DNA from: JAFDVL01 sp043736395
GTDB taxonomy: Bacteria; Acidobacteriota; Blastocatellia; RBC074
Length of the DNA: 50,161 nucleotides
Assembly (NCBI GenBank): GCA_043736395.1
Contig: JAYTCQ010000246.1
Coordinates: 1 to 50,161 of the forward strand
Direction: 5' to 3'
The stretch's first letter is position 1, and every line of letters begins with the position of its first letter. This document shows positions 41,562 to 50,097 of this stretch, piece after piece. Below the pieces are notes generated by a model, which worked only from the letters and a program-made list of their open reading frames with translations, had not been told where the DNA came from and did not search any database. The translations under genes were made by a program, and so were the position numbers.

Positions 41562-42596
41562 ATGAAAAAAGCAGCATTGTCTGTTATCAGTTTGTTGTTT
41601 GCGGGAGCCGTAGCTCTTGCTCAGGTTTCAACACCAGCTCCGCCAAGAACCGTAGTTCAGCCACCAATGCCACCAGGAGCAAATCCTAATTCACAGTACC
41701 GTCTTGGGCCCGATTCACTGCCACAGGAAGGTGTGCCCAAAGGTGAAATTCGCGGGCCATTTGTGCTGCCCAGCAATGCCTATCCCGGCACGCAACATAC
41801 GTACTGGGTTTACGTTCCGGCACAGTATGATCCGGCGGTTCCAGCGGCGCTGATGGTGTATCAGGATGGTCAGGCTTTCAAGGAAGAATTCGGCGACATT
41901 CGCGCGCAGAACGTGATGGACAATTTGATTTTCCGCCGCGAGATTCCGGTGATGATTGGTGTCTTCATCAATCCCGGTCGCACGCCGGAACAGCCCGAAC
42001 CGAACGCGCAGGAATGGGGAGATCGTACAACCAATCGTCCGACGGAATACAACACTCTTGATGATAAATACGCACGGGTCATTACCGAAGAATTAATGCC
42101 TGCCTTGAATAAGGATTACAACATTTCCAAAGACCCAGAGATGCATGGCATTGGCGGTTCAAGCTCCGGCGCAATCGCTGCTTTTACTGTAGCGTGGGAG
42201 CGTCCAAATCATTTTCGAAAAGTGTTGAGCAATGTCGGAAGCTTTGTGAATCTGCGCGGCGGACACGTCTATCCTGAAAAAATTCTGGAAAGCGAAAAGA
42301 AACCGATTCGCGTATTTTTATGTGATGGACGTAACGACAATCGTGGACTTCGCAACGGCGTGTATGATGAAAAACGCGACTGGTTCTATCAGAATATTCG
42401 GATCATGAAAGCGCTGACGCAAAAAGGCTACGACGTAAATTATACGTGGGGTATGAATTTGCATGGACAAAAATTTGGCGGTGCGATTATGCCGGAAATG
42501 ATGCGCTGGTTATGGCGCGATGCGACCAATCCTTCGACGGATGTGAATGATATGATGGAACGTGCCTTCCGTCCACCGACTGCGAAGAAGAATTAA
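41562..42596 (+). CDS. secreted esterase, enterochelin-esterase-like (Fes/IroE fold)
   Basis: The 344-residue protein begins with a signal peptide (MKKAALSVISLLFAGAVALAQ) and a Pro-rich linker (22-45). It has the esterase-D-like alpha/beta hydrolase fold: YWVYVPAQYDPAVPAALMVYQDG, the nucleophile elbow GIGGSSSGA with S201, RVFLCDGRNDNRG with the likely acid, and GMNLHGQKFG with the catalytic histidine. Family members cleave siderophore esters, feruloyl esters or mycolates; the substrate here is not determinable. TGAGGAAA precedes the ATG. The gene is divergent from RES-Xre. Confidence 0.87.
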   Translation: MKKAALSVISLLFAGAVALAQVSTPAPPRTVVQPPMPPGANPNSQYRLGPDSLPQEGVPKGEIRGPFVLPSNAYPGTQHTYWVYVPAQYDPAVPAALMVYQDGQAFKEEFGDIRAQNVMDNLIFRREIPVMIGVFINPGRTPEQPEPNAQEWGDRTTNRPTEYNTLDDKYARVITEELMPALNKDYNISKDPEMHGIGGSSSGAIAAFTVAWERPNHFRKVLSNVGSFVNLRGGHVYPEKILESEKKPIRVFLCDGRNDNRGLRNGVYDEKRDWFYQNIRIMKALTQKGYDVNYTWGMNLHGQKFGGAIMPEMMRWLWRDATNPSTDVNDMMERAFRPPTAKKN

Positions 42597-42686
42597 GCAT
42601 CTCACTCCAAATGAAAGTGGCGCGAGTAAAGATCTCGCGTCACAAGACTTACTTTATATTCTAATAATGAAATAATTGATTTTAAA

Positions 42687-42763
42687 TGGTGCGCCCGGAG
42701 GGATTCGAACCCCCGACCCTTAGATTCGAAGTCTAATGCTCTATCCAGCTGAGCTACAGGCGC
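42687..42763 (-). tRNA. tRNA-Arg (anticodon TCG)
   Basis: The minus strand folds to a cloverleaf. Acceptor GCGCCTG pairs with CGGGCGC, followed by discriminator A and encoded CCA. The D-arm is TAGCTCAGCTGGATAGAGC. The anticodon stem is TTAGA/TCTAA around loop CTTCGAA, with anticodon TCG. The T-arm contains GGGGGTTCGAATCCC. The gene is single. Confidence 0.96.
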
Positions 42764-43417
42764 ATTCGAAGTGTCGATGCCTTCATTTTTACCATAGGCT
42801 GCGTGAGACGGCAAACTCATGACTGAATGATGAGTGCGATGGCACGGGTTGATTTTTTTAGTTATGACAGAAGAATGATAAATTAATAACATCTTTGAAA
42901 AAAAAGCTGGCTACTGGAAACGGTTCTTTGTATAATGTTAGACATTGGATTTTTCAAATATTCAATTCGGTCTGGCACAGTGTCTCACCACACTATGTTG
43001 GAGTCATCGCGCGGTTCAGCGCAAGATTTTTGATTACAGGTGAATACGCACTTATTAAAAGGCACTGGTCTTTTGATAAACTATTTTGGGGATTATACCG
43101 ACCTCATTTGAGTTAAGCTTATCCGTCAATGTGCTAAAAAAGAAGCTTTGCTCCTTCCCGGTTATAATTCTGCTCCGCCGCCTTTACGGCAGGAAGTTGG
43201 CATAAACAAGCGCGATAGGCTTCCCCTGGCAGATCGCTTTATCCAAATTATTTTGAATATTTTCTGAACAAGAATGTGTCTGGCACATCAGAGTTGTAAT
43301 TAAACAACCATCTTTTTCAGAGCATTTATAAAATACGCGTCAATAAATTTGTCAATGACATAATTGGCGCCTCAGGTTAACCATCCACATTACCTGACCA
43401 CCTCACCGGATTTTATA
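42764..43417. other. 654-nt gap without a convincing gene
   Basis: The stretch is AT-rich. A 73-codon frame from a TTG at 42895 has no ribosome-binding site and no family signature. The words TCTGGCACA occur twice (42970 region and 43279 region), and GTTG-TAATTAAA-CAAC makes a small inverted repeat near 43296. The distal part probably holds the promoter and leader of the regulator gene at 43418. Confidence 0.5.
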
Positions 43418-44629
43418 ATGAAAGCAGTACCTACGAAGTCTTGGAAGTCGTTGCTCGAAAATAATGACGATGCAACGCTGTGGCAATCACTCCACCGTCT
43501 CGTTTCAATCCATCCACTGATCCGCTCAGCGCAACGCAATCAACACAATGCCAAAAATACAACTTCGCTTTTATCCCTTCCGGATTTAACGCAGGACTTG
43601 TATGTATTGTTGTTGGAGAAGTCGCGCTTCAAACATTATTTGCAGGATGAGATGAGCGATACAGAAATTGAACGCGAAATTTTTCAGGTCGAATTGACCA
43701 ACATGCTCATCGGGACATTACGTCGTAAGCAACCTGAAAATTATCGAATTGTCAGACGAATTAGCGGCTTACTCGAGTCAGATGCAAGGTTTAAAATTTT
43801 CCGTACACCGGAAGCTCATCAAACCGCACGCTATCGTCAGGCAGTCAACGTAGTCTATGGTTTATGCGAATGGAACTCAGACAAATCAATCAAAGACGTG
43901 GCGCAATTAGAAGAATTAATGTCTAACGTTCCTGCCAGAATTCGTAATCGTCGCCGAGTCGGATGCAAAGGTGATGCTCAGGTAATCGTAACTAATCAGG
44001 AATTGGTAGAATTATTAGAAGAAATTTTTAAGCAATTGGATTCCCCTATTTCCTTGCGAACCCTACGAACGCTAGCCTTATCCAAGCTTCCTATCTATGA
44101 CGCTGAAGTATCTTCAATAGACCAAATGTCAGAACAGGTGGCAGGCTCTCATTCTTGGGAAAAAATGATTATTTCCAAAAATGATTGCCCGGAAGGAATT
44201 AACCTGCGCCGCGAAGAGGAAATGCTGGCTCGTCGTGCTGCCCATGATTTTTTGGCAAAAATTGATCGCATGACACGTTTTCAACCGCTACGAACTGAAA
44301 AATTCTGGCGCATTTTATGGCATTACTACTTTGATCCGAGCGAACCATCTCAACTGGTTATTGCTAACATCGTAGAAATGTCTGATTCCTCAGTAAGTGA
44401 TTATCGTCGAAAGATGGAACAGGAGATGCAAAAATATCTTTTGCGCTCATTTACTTCGGAACAATTAAGTTGCTTTGCTGAAGAGCTATCGGGTCAACTG
44501 AAATGGAGACTTACCAAAGCGAATCGAGCCGAACAGCAAAAAGTACAAAAGAAATCTGATTTCTCTAGTTGGGGTAATTTCAATAACTATTCTTCATTAG
44601 CTTCATTTGATAACCTTCCTGTTGTCTAA
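43418..44629 (+). CDS. sigma-like or DNA-binding regulator of unknown family
   Basis: From ATG 43418 the product is 403 residues. A TTG at 43364 would add 18, and neither start has a clear ribosome-binding site. There is no signal peptide or membrane segment. Residues 1-130 are helical (SLPDLTQDLYVLLLEKSRFKHYL, VELTNMLIGTLRRKQPENYRIVRRI), recalling sigma region 2-type helices, and near the end QLVIANIVEMSDSSVSDYRRKMEQEM looks like a helix-turn-helix similar to sigma region 4. I do not recognise a defined family. It precedes the EPS genes and ends at a terminator, so it may regulate them. Confidence 0.5.
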   Translation: MKAVPTKSWKSLLENNDDATLWQSLHRLVSIHPLIRSAQRNQHNAKNTTSLLSLPDLTQDLYVLLLEKSRFKHYLQDEMSDTEIEREIFQVELTNMLIGTLRRKQPENYRIVRRISGLLESDARFKIFRTPEAHQTARYRQAVNVVYGLCEWNSDKSIKDVAQLEELMSNVPARIRNRRRVGCKGDAQVIVTNQELVELLEEIFKQLDSPISLRTLRTLALSKLPIYDAEVSSIDQMSEQVAGSHSWEKMIISKNDCPEGINLRREEEMLARRAAHDFLAKIDRMTRFQPLRTEKFWRILWHYYFDPSEPSQLVIANIVEMSDSSVSDYRRKMEQEMQKYLLRSFTSEQLSCFAEELSGQLKWRLTKANRAEQQKVQKKSDFSSWGNFNNYSSLASFDNLPVV

Positions 44630-44642
44630 TTTGCAGTTAGAC

Positions 44643-44705
44643 ATATAGAGTTCACCTTTTATTGCTAAAACAACGCATTAAAAAGTGAGCTCTATATTTT
44701 TTTCT
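44643..44705 (+). terminator. intrinsic terminator after the sigma-like gene
   Basis: ATATAGAGTTCACCTTTT (44643-44660) pairs with AAAAGTGAGCTCTATAT (44681-44697) with two mismatches and a loop of about 20 nt. It is followed by TTTTTTTC. It ends the transcript before the EPS genes. Confidence 0.75.
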
Positions 44706-44988
44706 TTACTAATTATTGAAACGCGAACAATGCTGTCATAAAGATGCAACGAATTTCCTCTTGTCTAAATTCTAACTTCAAGGCTATTATTTGAGTTAAG
44801 GTTGGGCCTCACGTATAAAGTCCTTAAAACACTGGAACCTGCGAGATAACCAGGGACACTGCTTTTTATGTTAATCCCTTCGTGAGGAACCAATCTTTCT
44901 CATCAAAGATCATATTGAAAGCACATTAAACTTGAATATTGAAAGTTCACAATACAATCAAAACAGTCACCCCGTAGTTTCAACGACG
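44706..44988 (+). other. long leader upstream of the EPS genes, partly self-complementary
   Basis: The 283 nt before the deacetylase hold CCTCACG (44807-44813) and CGTGAGG (44881-44887), a 7-bp long-range pairing that encloses shorter pairings such as CTGG and CCAG. This may be a structured 5' leader. No ORF, tRNA or known riboswitch core was seen. Confidence 0.35.
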
Positions 44989-45873
44989 ATGGAAGATAGA
45001 ATACTTAATGCGTTGACAGTTGACGTTGAAGATTATTATCAGGTCGAAGCCTTTTCTCAGGTTATCCGTCGTGAAGATTGGCCTCAATGGGAATCACGAG
45101 TGGAGAGAAATACAAATATTTTATTGGAAATTTTCGCGCGCCAGAATGTTAAAGCCACCTTCTTTACGCTGGGATATGTCGCTGAGACATCGCCTAACTT
45201 AGTGAAGCAGATCGCAAGTGCCGGACACGAAGTTGCTTGTCACAGTTATCATCATCGTCTTATTTACCAACAAACTCCTGAAGAATTCAGACAAGATGTC
45301 AGAAAATCCAAGCAACTACTCGAGGATATAATTGGTGTTCCAGTCATCGGCTATCGAGCTCCGACTTATTCCATCACTGAAAAAAGCTTATGGGCGTTAG
45401 ATGTTTTGATCGAAGAAGGTTTCAAGTACGATTCGTCTATCTTTCCCACCAAGCATGATCGCTATGGCATTCCGGATGCTGAAAGATTTCCGCATGTGCT
45501 ACATCGTGCGGCTGGCACAATTATTGAATTTCCGCCTTCGACTGTGCAATTAAATGGTATAAATGTTCCAATTTCAGGTGGCGGATATTTTCGGTTGCTG
45601 CCATATAAGCTTTTTAAATTAGGATGGCAGACCATTCATCGGCGTGAAGCTGAACCAGCAATTTTCTTTTTGCATCCTTGGGAAATTGACCCTGAACAAC
45701 CTGTTGTACCTGGTACAAGGTTAAATATCTGGCGGCATCGGGTAAATTTAAATCGAACTGAAAGAAGACTTAATCAGCTTCTGAAAGATTTTTCTTTCGC
45801 TCCCGTTAGTCAGGTGTTAGAAAGTAGAAATTTAAATTTGCAGGCAAAGGTACTGGCGTTGGCAACGAATTAA
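44989..45873 (+). CDS. polysaccharide deacetylase, PEP-CTERM/exosortase-A system type
   Basis: From ATG 44989 the product is 294 residues; a TTG at 44932 would add 19. The family start 'LNALTVDVEDYYQVEAF' begins here, which supports this choice. NodB motifs are clear: TVDVEDYY with the metal aspartates, TFFTLGYVAE, HEVACHSYHHRL with the metal histidines, GYRAPTYSIT, and the C-terminal IFFLHPWEIDPEQP typical of the exosortase-A-associated deacetylases (DUF3473-type end). It probably removes acetyl groups from the EPS in the cytoplasm or at the membrane. The FemAB-like and glycosyltransferase genes follow as in such clusters. Confidence 0.9.
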   Translation: MEDRILNALTVDVEDYYQVEAFSQVIRREDWPQWESRVERNTNILLEIFARQNVKATFFTLGYVAETSPNLVKQIASAGHEVACHSYHHRLIYQQTPEEFRQDVRKSKQLLEDIIGVPVIGYRAPTYSITEKSLWALDVLIEEGFKYDSSIFPTKHDRYGIPDAERFPHVLHRAAGTIIEFPPSTVQLNGINVPISGGGYFRLLPYKLFKLGWQTIHRREAEPAIFFLHPWEIDPEQPVVPGTRLNIWRHRVNLNRTERRLNQLLKDFSFAPVSQVLESRNLNLQAKVLALATN

Positions 45874-45886
45874 TTGGGGAAGTATT

Positions 45887-46981
45887 GTGGAATCAGCAAC
45901 TGCACAGAAGGTAGAATCAGTTAACTCTGCAAAATTACAATCAGTCAAAGTCCGAGCTTTTCAGGAACAGGACTTATCGGCATGGGATAAATTTGTGGCA
46001 AATGAAGTCTCTGCGACCTTCTGTCACAAGAGCGGATGGGGTCGGGTTGTGGAAAGTGTCTGGAAGCATCCTGCTTATCATTTGCTGGCCGAACGCGGAA
46101 CTGAAATAACCGGTGTCTTACCACTTTTTCATGTCAAAAGCCGATTGTTTGGTTCAATGCTGGTTTCATCACCCAATGCTGTTTATGGCGGGGCTGTTGC
46201 CATAGATCAAATTTCTGCCGAAGCCTTAGTTGCCGAAGCTAAAAAGATCGCCGTCAAATTACAGGTAGACTTTCTAGAATTACGTGATGCTTTTGAGAAC
46301 GAATCTGTCGACCCTGAATTACATCGTAAAGATTTATACTTCACGTTTTCTCATCCCATCTCGACCGATGAAGACGCTCTGATGAAAACCTTTCCCCGCG
46401 ATATCAGAACCATGATTCGCAAAGGGATCAAAAATGAGCTGACGGCACAGTTGGGGCGCGAAGAATTACTGGATGAATTCTATGAAGCCTATGCCACCAG
46501 CGTGCATCATCTGGGAACTCCGGTTTTCCCAAAAAAATTATTTGCCACGTTTTTGTGTGAGTTTCCGAATGAAAGTGATATTCTCCTGATTCGACAAGGT
46601 GATAAGGTCGCAGGCGGGGTATTAAATTTTTATTTCCGCGATACTGTGATGCCCTATTACGGAGGCGCTTACGGTGAGTTTTATCGAGCCGGCATCAACA
46701 ATTATATGTACTGGGCATTGATGCAATCGGCAGCCGCGCGTGGCTATACACGCTTCGATTTCGGTCGCAGCAAAAACGCCACTGGCGCGTTTGAATTCAA
46801 ACGTGGATGGGGAATGCAAATGACTGCTTTACCCTATCAATTTTATCTCGTTAAAGCACAGGAAATGCCGAATCTGAATCCGACAAATCCAAAATACGAG
46901 ATGATGATTAATATTTGGAAAAAGTTACCCTACAGCGTAACTAAAATTATTGGTCCGGCACTGGTGAAGAATTTTCCTTAA
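45887..46981 (+). CDS. FemAB-like acyl/aminoacyl transferase, PEP-CTERM cluster type
   Basis: The 364-residue protein starts at GTG 45887, 13 nt after the deacetylase stop. It has two GNAT-like halves: VRAFQEQDLSAWDKFVANEVSATFCHKSGWGRVVESVWKH in the first and AGGVLNFYFRDTVMPYYGGAYGEFYRAGINNYMYWALMQ with RFDFGRSKNATGAFEFKRGWG in the second. This matches the FemAB-related proteins found in exosortase-A EPS clusters. FemAB proteins transfer amino acids from tRNA in wall synthesis; here the substrate is probably an EPS or sugar-linked precursor, which is inference. No membrane segment is seen. Confidence 0.87.
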   Translation: MESATAQKVESVNSAKLQSVKVRAFQEQDLSAWDKFVANEVSATFCHKSGWGRVVESVWKHPAYHLLAERGTEITGVLPLFHVKSRLFGSMLVSSPNAVYGGAVAIDQISAEALVAEAKKIAVKLQVDFLELRDAFENESVDPELHRKDLYFTFSHPISTDEDALMKTFPRDIRTMIRKGIKNELTAQLGREELLDEFYEAYATSVHHLGTPVFPKKLFATFLCEFPNESDILLIRQGDKVAGGVLNFYFRDTVMPYYGGAYGEFYRAGINNYMYWALMQSAAARGYTRFDFGRSKNATGAFEFKRGWGMQMTALPYQFYLVKAQEMPNLNPTNPKYEMMINIWKKLPYSVTKIIGPALVKNFP

Positions 46982-47084
46982 GGAAAAGGTGAGGGTGTTA
47001 ACAATTGCGCAGTAAAAAGCTTAAATCCCCCAATCTTACTGATTCCCCGTACTACAATGTCTTTTTAAGCTAACCACAAAAGCA

Positions 47085-48389
47085 ATGAGAGTGCTCCACG
47101 TTTTAGATCATTCATTACCCTATCTGAGTGCGTACAGTTTTCGCAGTAGCTACGTTATTTCTAACCAGCGTCAGATAGGCTTAAATCCGGTGGTGTTAAC
47201 ATCACCGAGCCATGAAAGTCCGGGCGAAGATTTTGAAATTCTTCAGGGAGTTCAGCATCATCGTTCCAAGTGGCCGGGCTTTCATTTTTTGCCGCAACCG
47301 CGCTTCGTCCCGTTGTTACGCCACGAAGCTTATTTGGCGGCATTGGCAAAGCGAATTGTTCAGGTCGCACGTGATTGCGATGCCGATTTGATTCATGCGC
47401 ATTCACCGGCTCTGAACGGATTAGCAGCCCGACGCGCCGCTCGTTATTTGAAAAAACCCTGGATTTATGAACTGCGCTATTATGAGCAGGATGCTGCTGT
47501 AGATAGTGGACAAGCGAATCCTTATAGTTTGCGGTACAGATTTGCGCGATGGATGGAAGAACGGGCGATTAAAGAGGCAGACCTGACAATTCTGACTTCG
47601 AACTCAATGCGCAATGAATTAATGGCGCGTGGCTTTTCAGCCAAGAAATTATTGGAAGTTCCCGAAGGCGTCGACACGCAGGTTTTTAGTCCTCGTCCAC
47701 AAGATGTGGAACTGGTTGAAAAACATCAGTTACAAGACAAAACGGTCATTGGCTTCATTGGTTCTTTTTATAAATATGAAGGTCTTGAACGATTAATTCA
47801 GGCGATGAATTATTTGCTGCGCGAACGGCGTGACATCAAGCTGATTCTGGCTGGATCAGGCGAAACAGAAGCATTTTTGAGAACGAGAATTCCTCGTGAA
47901 TGGAATGAGCATTTTATTTTCACAGGACGCATTGAACAGGAAGAAATTCTTCGTTATTACTCGGTCATTGATATTTGTGTCTATCCCCGGTTGAGTACGC
48001 GGATGACAGAATTGACAACTTCGATCAGGCCGCTGGAAGCAATGGCGATGGAGTGTGCGGTGATCGGCAGCAATGTTGGTGGAATGGCGGAATTACTTCG
48101 TCATAACAAAACTGGATTTGTTGTTGAGACCGATGATAAAGTTGCTTTAGGCGCACGGATTTCACAGTTGGTGAATAATCCGATTGAGCGCAAAGAATTA
48201 GGTAAGCGGGCGCGAGCGCAAATCATCAAACAACGTGATTGGTCGCAAATCGCTATTAAATACGCTGAGATTTATCAACGGCTGGCTCCGCTAAAAGGTG
48301 TCAGATTATTAAACGGGGTAAGCGTCCCCGAAACAGAAGCCCAGACCTGGCAAGAAAGCCAGCCATCTGAAAGTCAAACAAAAATCTAG
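47085..48389 (+). CDS. GT4 glycosyltransferase, exosortase-A cluster type
   Basis: The 434-residue protein is a GT-B glycosyltransferase. It begins MRVLHVLDHSLPYLSAYSFRSSYVI, which matches the glycosyltransferases associated with exosortase A, and has DLIHAHSPALNGLAARRAAR, LEVPEGVDTQVF, GFIGSFYKYEGLERLI, IKLILAGSGE and RPLEAMAMECAVIGSNVGGMAELLRH with the donor-binding glutamate region. It would add one sugar to a lipid-linked EPS precursor. It lies 103 nt after the FemAB-like gene and probably shares the transcript. Confidence 0.9.
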   Translation: MRVLHVLDHSLPYLSAYSFRSSYVISNQRQIGLNPVVLTSPSHESPGEDFEILQGVQHHRSKWPGFHFLPQPRFVPLLRHEAYLAALAKRIVQVARDCDADLIHAHSPALNGLAARRAARYLKKPWIYELRYYEQDAAVDSGQANPYSLRYRFARWMEERAIKEADLTILTSNSMRNELMARGFSAKKLLEVPEGVDTQVFSPRPQDVELVEKHQLQDKTVIGFIGSFYKYEGLERLIQAMNYLLRERRDIKLILAGSGETEAFLRTRIPREWNEHFIFTGRIEQEEILRYYSVIDICVYPRLSTRMTELTTSIRPLEAMAMECAVIGSNVGGMAELLRHNKTGFVVETDDKVALGARISQLVNNPIERKELGKRARAQIIKQRDWSQIAIKYAEIYQRLAPLKGVRLLNGVSVPETEAQTWQESQPSESQTKI

Positions 48390-48514
48390 TTGTATTCGGT
48401 ATAATTTCTTGAGCGAACGCGAGCCGAATCATCTTCACCTTAATTAGTCGCTGAAGCTCACTGCTAAATTGCCTGGTCGCATTAGCAAGGAAACAGGAGT
48501 TTGAAAATATAGAT

Positions 48515-49438
48515 ATGTCTGCTACAGCAGTTGACAAGAAGGTCACATCAGAGGCTCTCCTCACTACTCCCCCACCTCACGACGTCGAGCATTCGGATCA
48601 GGAGCTAAAGGGAAATGTTGAGTGGAGTAATAGTACTTTTTCCCATCTCAAAGAATTAATTAATCATCGCGAACTACTTCAATTAGTAACCGAGCGTGAA
48701 TTAAAAGTCCGTTATAAGCAAACAGCTTTGGGCGCAGTCTGGGCGGTCTTGCAACCACTCTCGCTGATGTTGGTGTTTGGATTATTCTTTTCGTACTTTG
48801 CCGGCATGAAAGGCGACACCGGAATGCCGTATGCGTTATTTTCCTATACTGGATTACTTGCGTGGACGTTCTTTTCGACTTCGATGTCATTCGCCATTCC
48901 CAGTTTGATTACGAATTCTTATATCATCACCAAGATTTATTTTCCGCGTGAAATTATCCCGCTGTCCTGTGTCCTGGCGGCCTTCTTTGATTTCCTTGTG
49001 GCGTCAGTAATTTTTATCGGCTTGCTGATTTTCTATCACGATCAGGTCACGATTAATTGGAACCTCCTCTTTGTCGCGCCGGTGATGCTGATTCAGTTAC
49101 TTTTCACGATTGGCATGGGATTTTTGCTTTCAGCCTTCACGGTACTCTATCGTGACGTTCGTTATGCGATGCCTTTAGTGATTCAAATCTGGATGTTTGC
49201 CTCTCCGATTTTGTACCCTGCCTCACGCATCAGAGATAAAAGCGAAACACTTTATACGGTTTATATGACACTCAATCCGATGGCCGTCATTATTGACAGC
49301 TATCGTAAATGTGTCGTTCAGGGCTTAACTCCTGACCTGAAATTGCTGGGCATTGCGACAGCTATTTCGCTTTTCCTTCTCTGGGGTTCCTATAAATATT
49401 TCAAGCATCTGGAACGTGAGTTCGCAGATTTGGTATAA
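48515..49438 (+). CDS. wzm: ABC-2 type polysaccharide transporter permease (Wzm)
   Basis: The 307-residue protein has an N-terminal cytoplasmic segment (1-55) with the amphipathic HLKELINHRELLQLVTERELKVRYKQTALGAVWAVLQPL region typical of TagG/Wzm permeases, then six predicted membrane segments and the end KYFKHLEREFADLV. It would form a channel with a Wzt ATPase to export polysaccharide. No ATPase follows; the only candidate in the window lies at 35300. The end of this gene is 2 nt before a hairpin repeat, beyond which the sequence changes character. Confidence 0.92.
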   Translation: MSATAVDKKVTSEALLTTPPPHDVEHSDQELKGNVEWSNSTFSHLKELINHRELLQLVTERELKVRYKQTALGAVWAVLQPLSLMLVFGLFFSYFAGMKGDTGMPYALFSYTGLLAWTFFSTSMSFAIPSLITNSYIITKIYFPREIIPLSCVLAAFFDFLVASVIFIGLLIFYHDQVTINWNLLFVAPVMLIQLLFTIGMGFLLSAFTVLYRDVRYAMPLVIQIWMFASPILYPASRIRDKSETLYTVYMTLNPMAVIIDSYRKCVVQGLTPDLKLLGIATAISLFLLWGSYKYFKHLEREFADLV

Positions 49439-49440
49439 AT

Positions 49441-49509
49441 AGTTTCGAGTTTTGGGTTTCGAGTTTCGAGTTTGACAACTCAAAACCCAAAACTCAAAAC
49501 CCAAAACTC
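49441..49509. repeat. inverted repeat with low-complexity arms at a sequence junction
   Basis: Arms 49441-49474 and 49477-49509 are imperfect inverted repeats made of GAGTTTTGGGTTTC-type units. It has the same design as the hairpins at 9694-9781 and 11592-11675. It lies exactly between the Wzm gene and a Bacteroidota-like sigma factor gene. Confidence 0.8.
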
Positions 49510-49515
49510 CTTAAT

Positions 49516-50097
49516 TCAGTTATTCAATAAGTCTTCGTACAAAAACTTCAGACGTTCCCGCAAAAACAACACCGCATACCGCTTGCGGCTGATAAGTGTG
49601 GCCACGCTCACCCCGGTAGCCCCCGAAATATCTTTAAAAGAAATGCCCTCCATTTCATGCTGTATAAAAACAGTGCTTTGTTCTGCCGGCAGTTCATCCA
49701 GGGCAAGCTGCAGCTCTTCCCAAAATAAATTGCGCAGGTAAGTTGTTTCCGGCGAGTCTCCGGTGGAAGCCAGCAGGTCCTTCCAGTTAAAGCTGTCTTC
49801 CTCATCGCCGCCGGCAGGCTGCAGGTCGTCTATCAGCGGCAGCACCTGCCTGCGGTAGCGGTCGGTAATTTTGTTGCGGGCCACGGCAAACAGCCAGCCG
49901 GTTACCTGTTCTATTGGTTGGGTATTGCCCGCAAACTGGTAAAATACTTCCTGCAAAATATCTTCGGCATCCTCGTTATTGCTGATGCGTTTTTTTATAA
50001 AGCCCAGCAGCCGGCTGCTGATAGCTTTAATTTGCTGCGTAAGTGATTGGTTCCTGGCTGCGGTCATAGCAGTTGTTATCGTCAATGCATCGGCCAT
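49516..50097 (-). CDS. ECF sigma factor, Bacteroidota-like
   Basis: The 193-residue protein is an ECF sigma factor. Region 2 shows FIKKRISNNEDAEDILQEVFYQFAGNTQPIEQVTGWLFAVARNKITDRYR, and region 4 shows LALDELPAEQSTVFIQHEMEGISFKDISGATGVSVATLISRKRYAVLFLRERL. The wording SRKRYAVLFLRERL and the DLQPAGGDEED linker recall Chitinophagaceae-type sequences. No Shine-Dalgarno sequence precedes the ATG at 50097 (or the alternative at 50067), which also fits Bacteroidota. Base composition is uneven and locally high (one 60-base line has 42 G+C) and its codon use differs from the EPS genes. It may be foreign DNA or a mis-joined contig end. Confidence 0.85.
   Translation of the reverse strand: MADALTITTAMTAARNQSLTQQIKAISSRLLGFIKKRISNNEDAEDILQEVFYQFAGNTQPIEQVTGWLFAVARNKITDRYRRQVLPLIDDLQPAGGDEEDSFNWKDLLASTGDSPETTYLRNLFWEELQLALDELPAEQSTVFIQHEMEGISFKDISGATGVSVATLISRKRYAVLFLRERLKFLYEDLLNN

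Noticed and set aside
42895..43116. 73-codon frame starting with TTG between tRNA-Arg and the sigma-like gene
   Set aside because: No ribosome-binding site, no recognisable domain, and residue use unlike the neighbouring genes; treated as part of a non-coding gap.
43275..43300. Possible sigma-54 promoter at TGGCACATCAGAGTTGTA
   Set aside because: The -12 element is two bases out of register and lacks the GC; the other TGGCAC copy near 42972 also has no -12 element.
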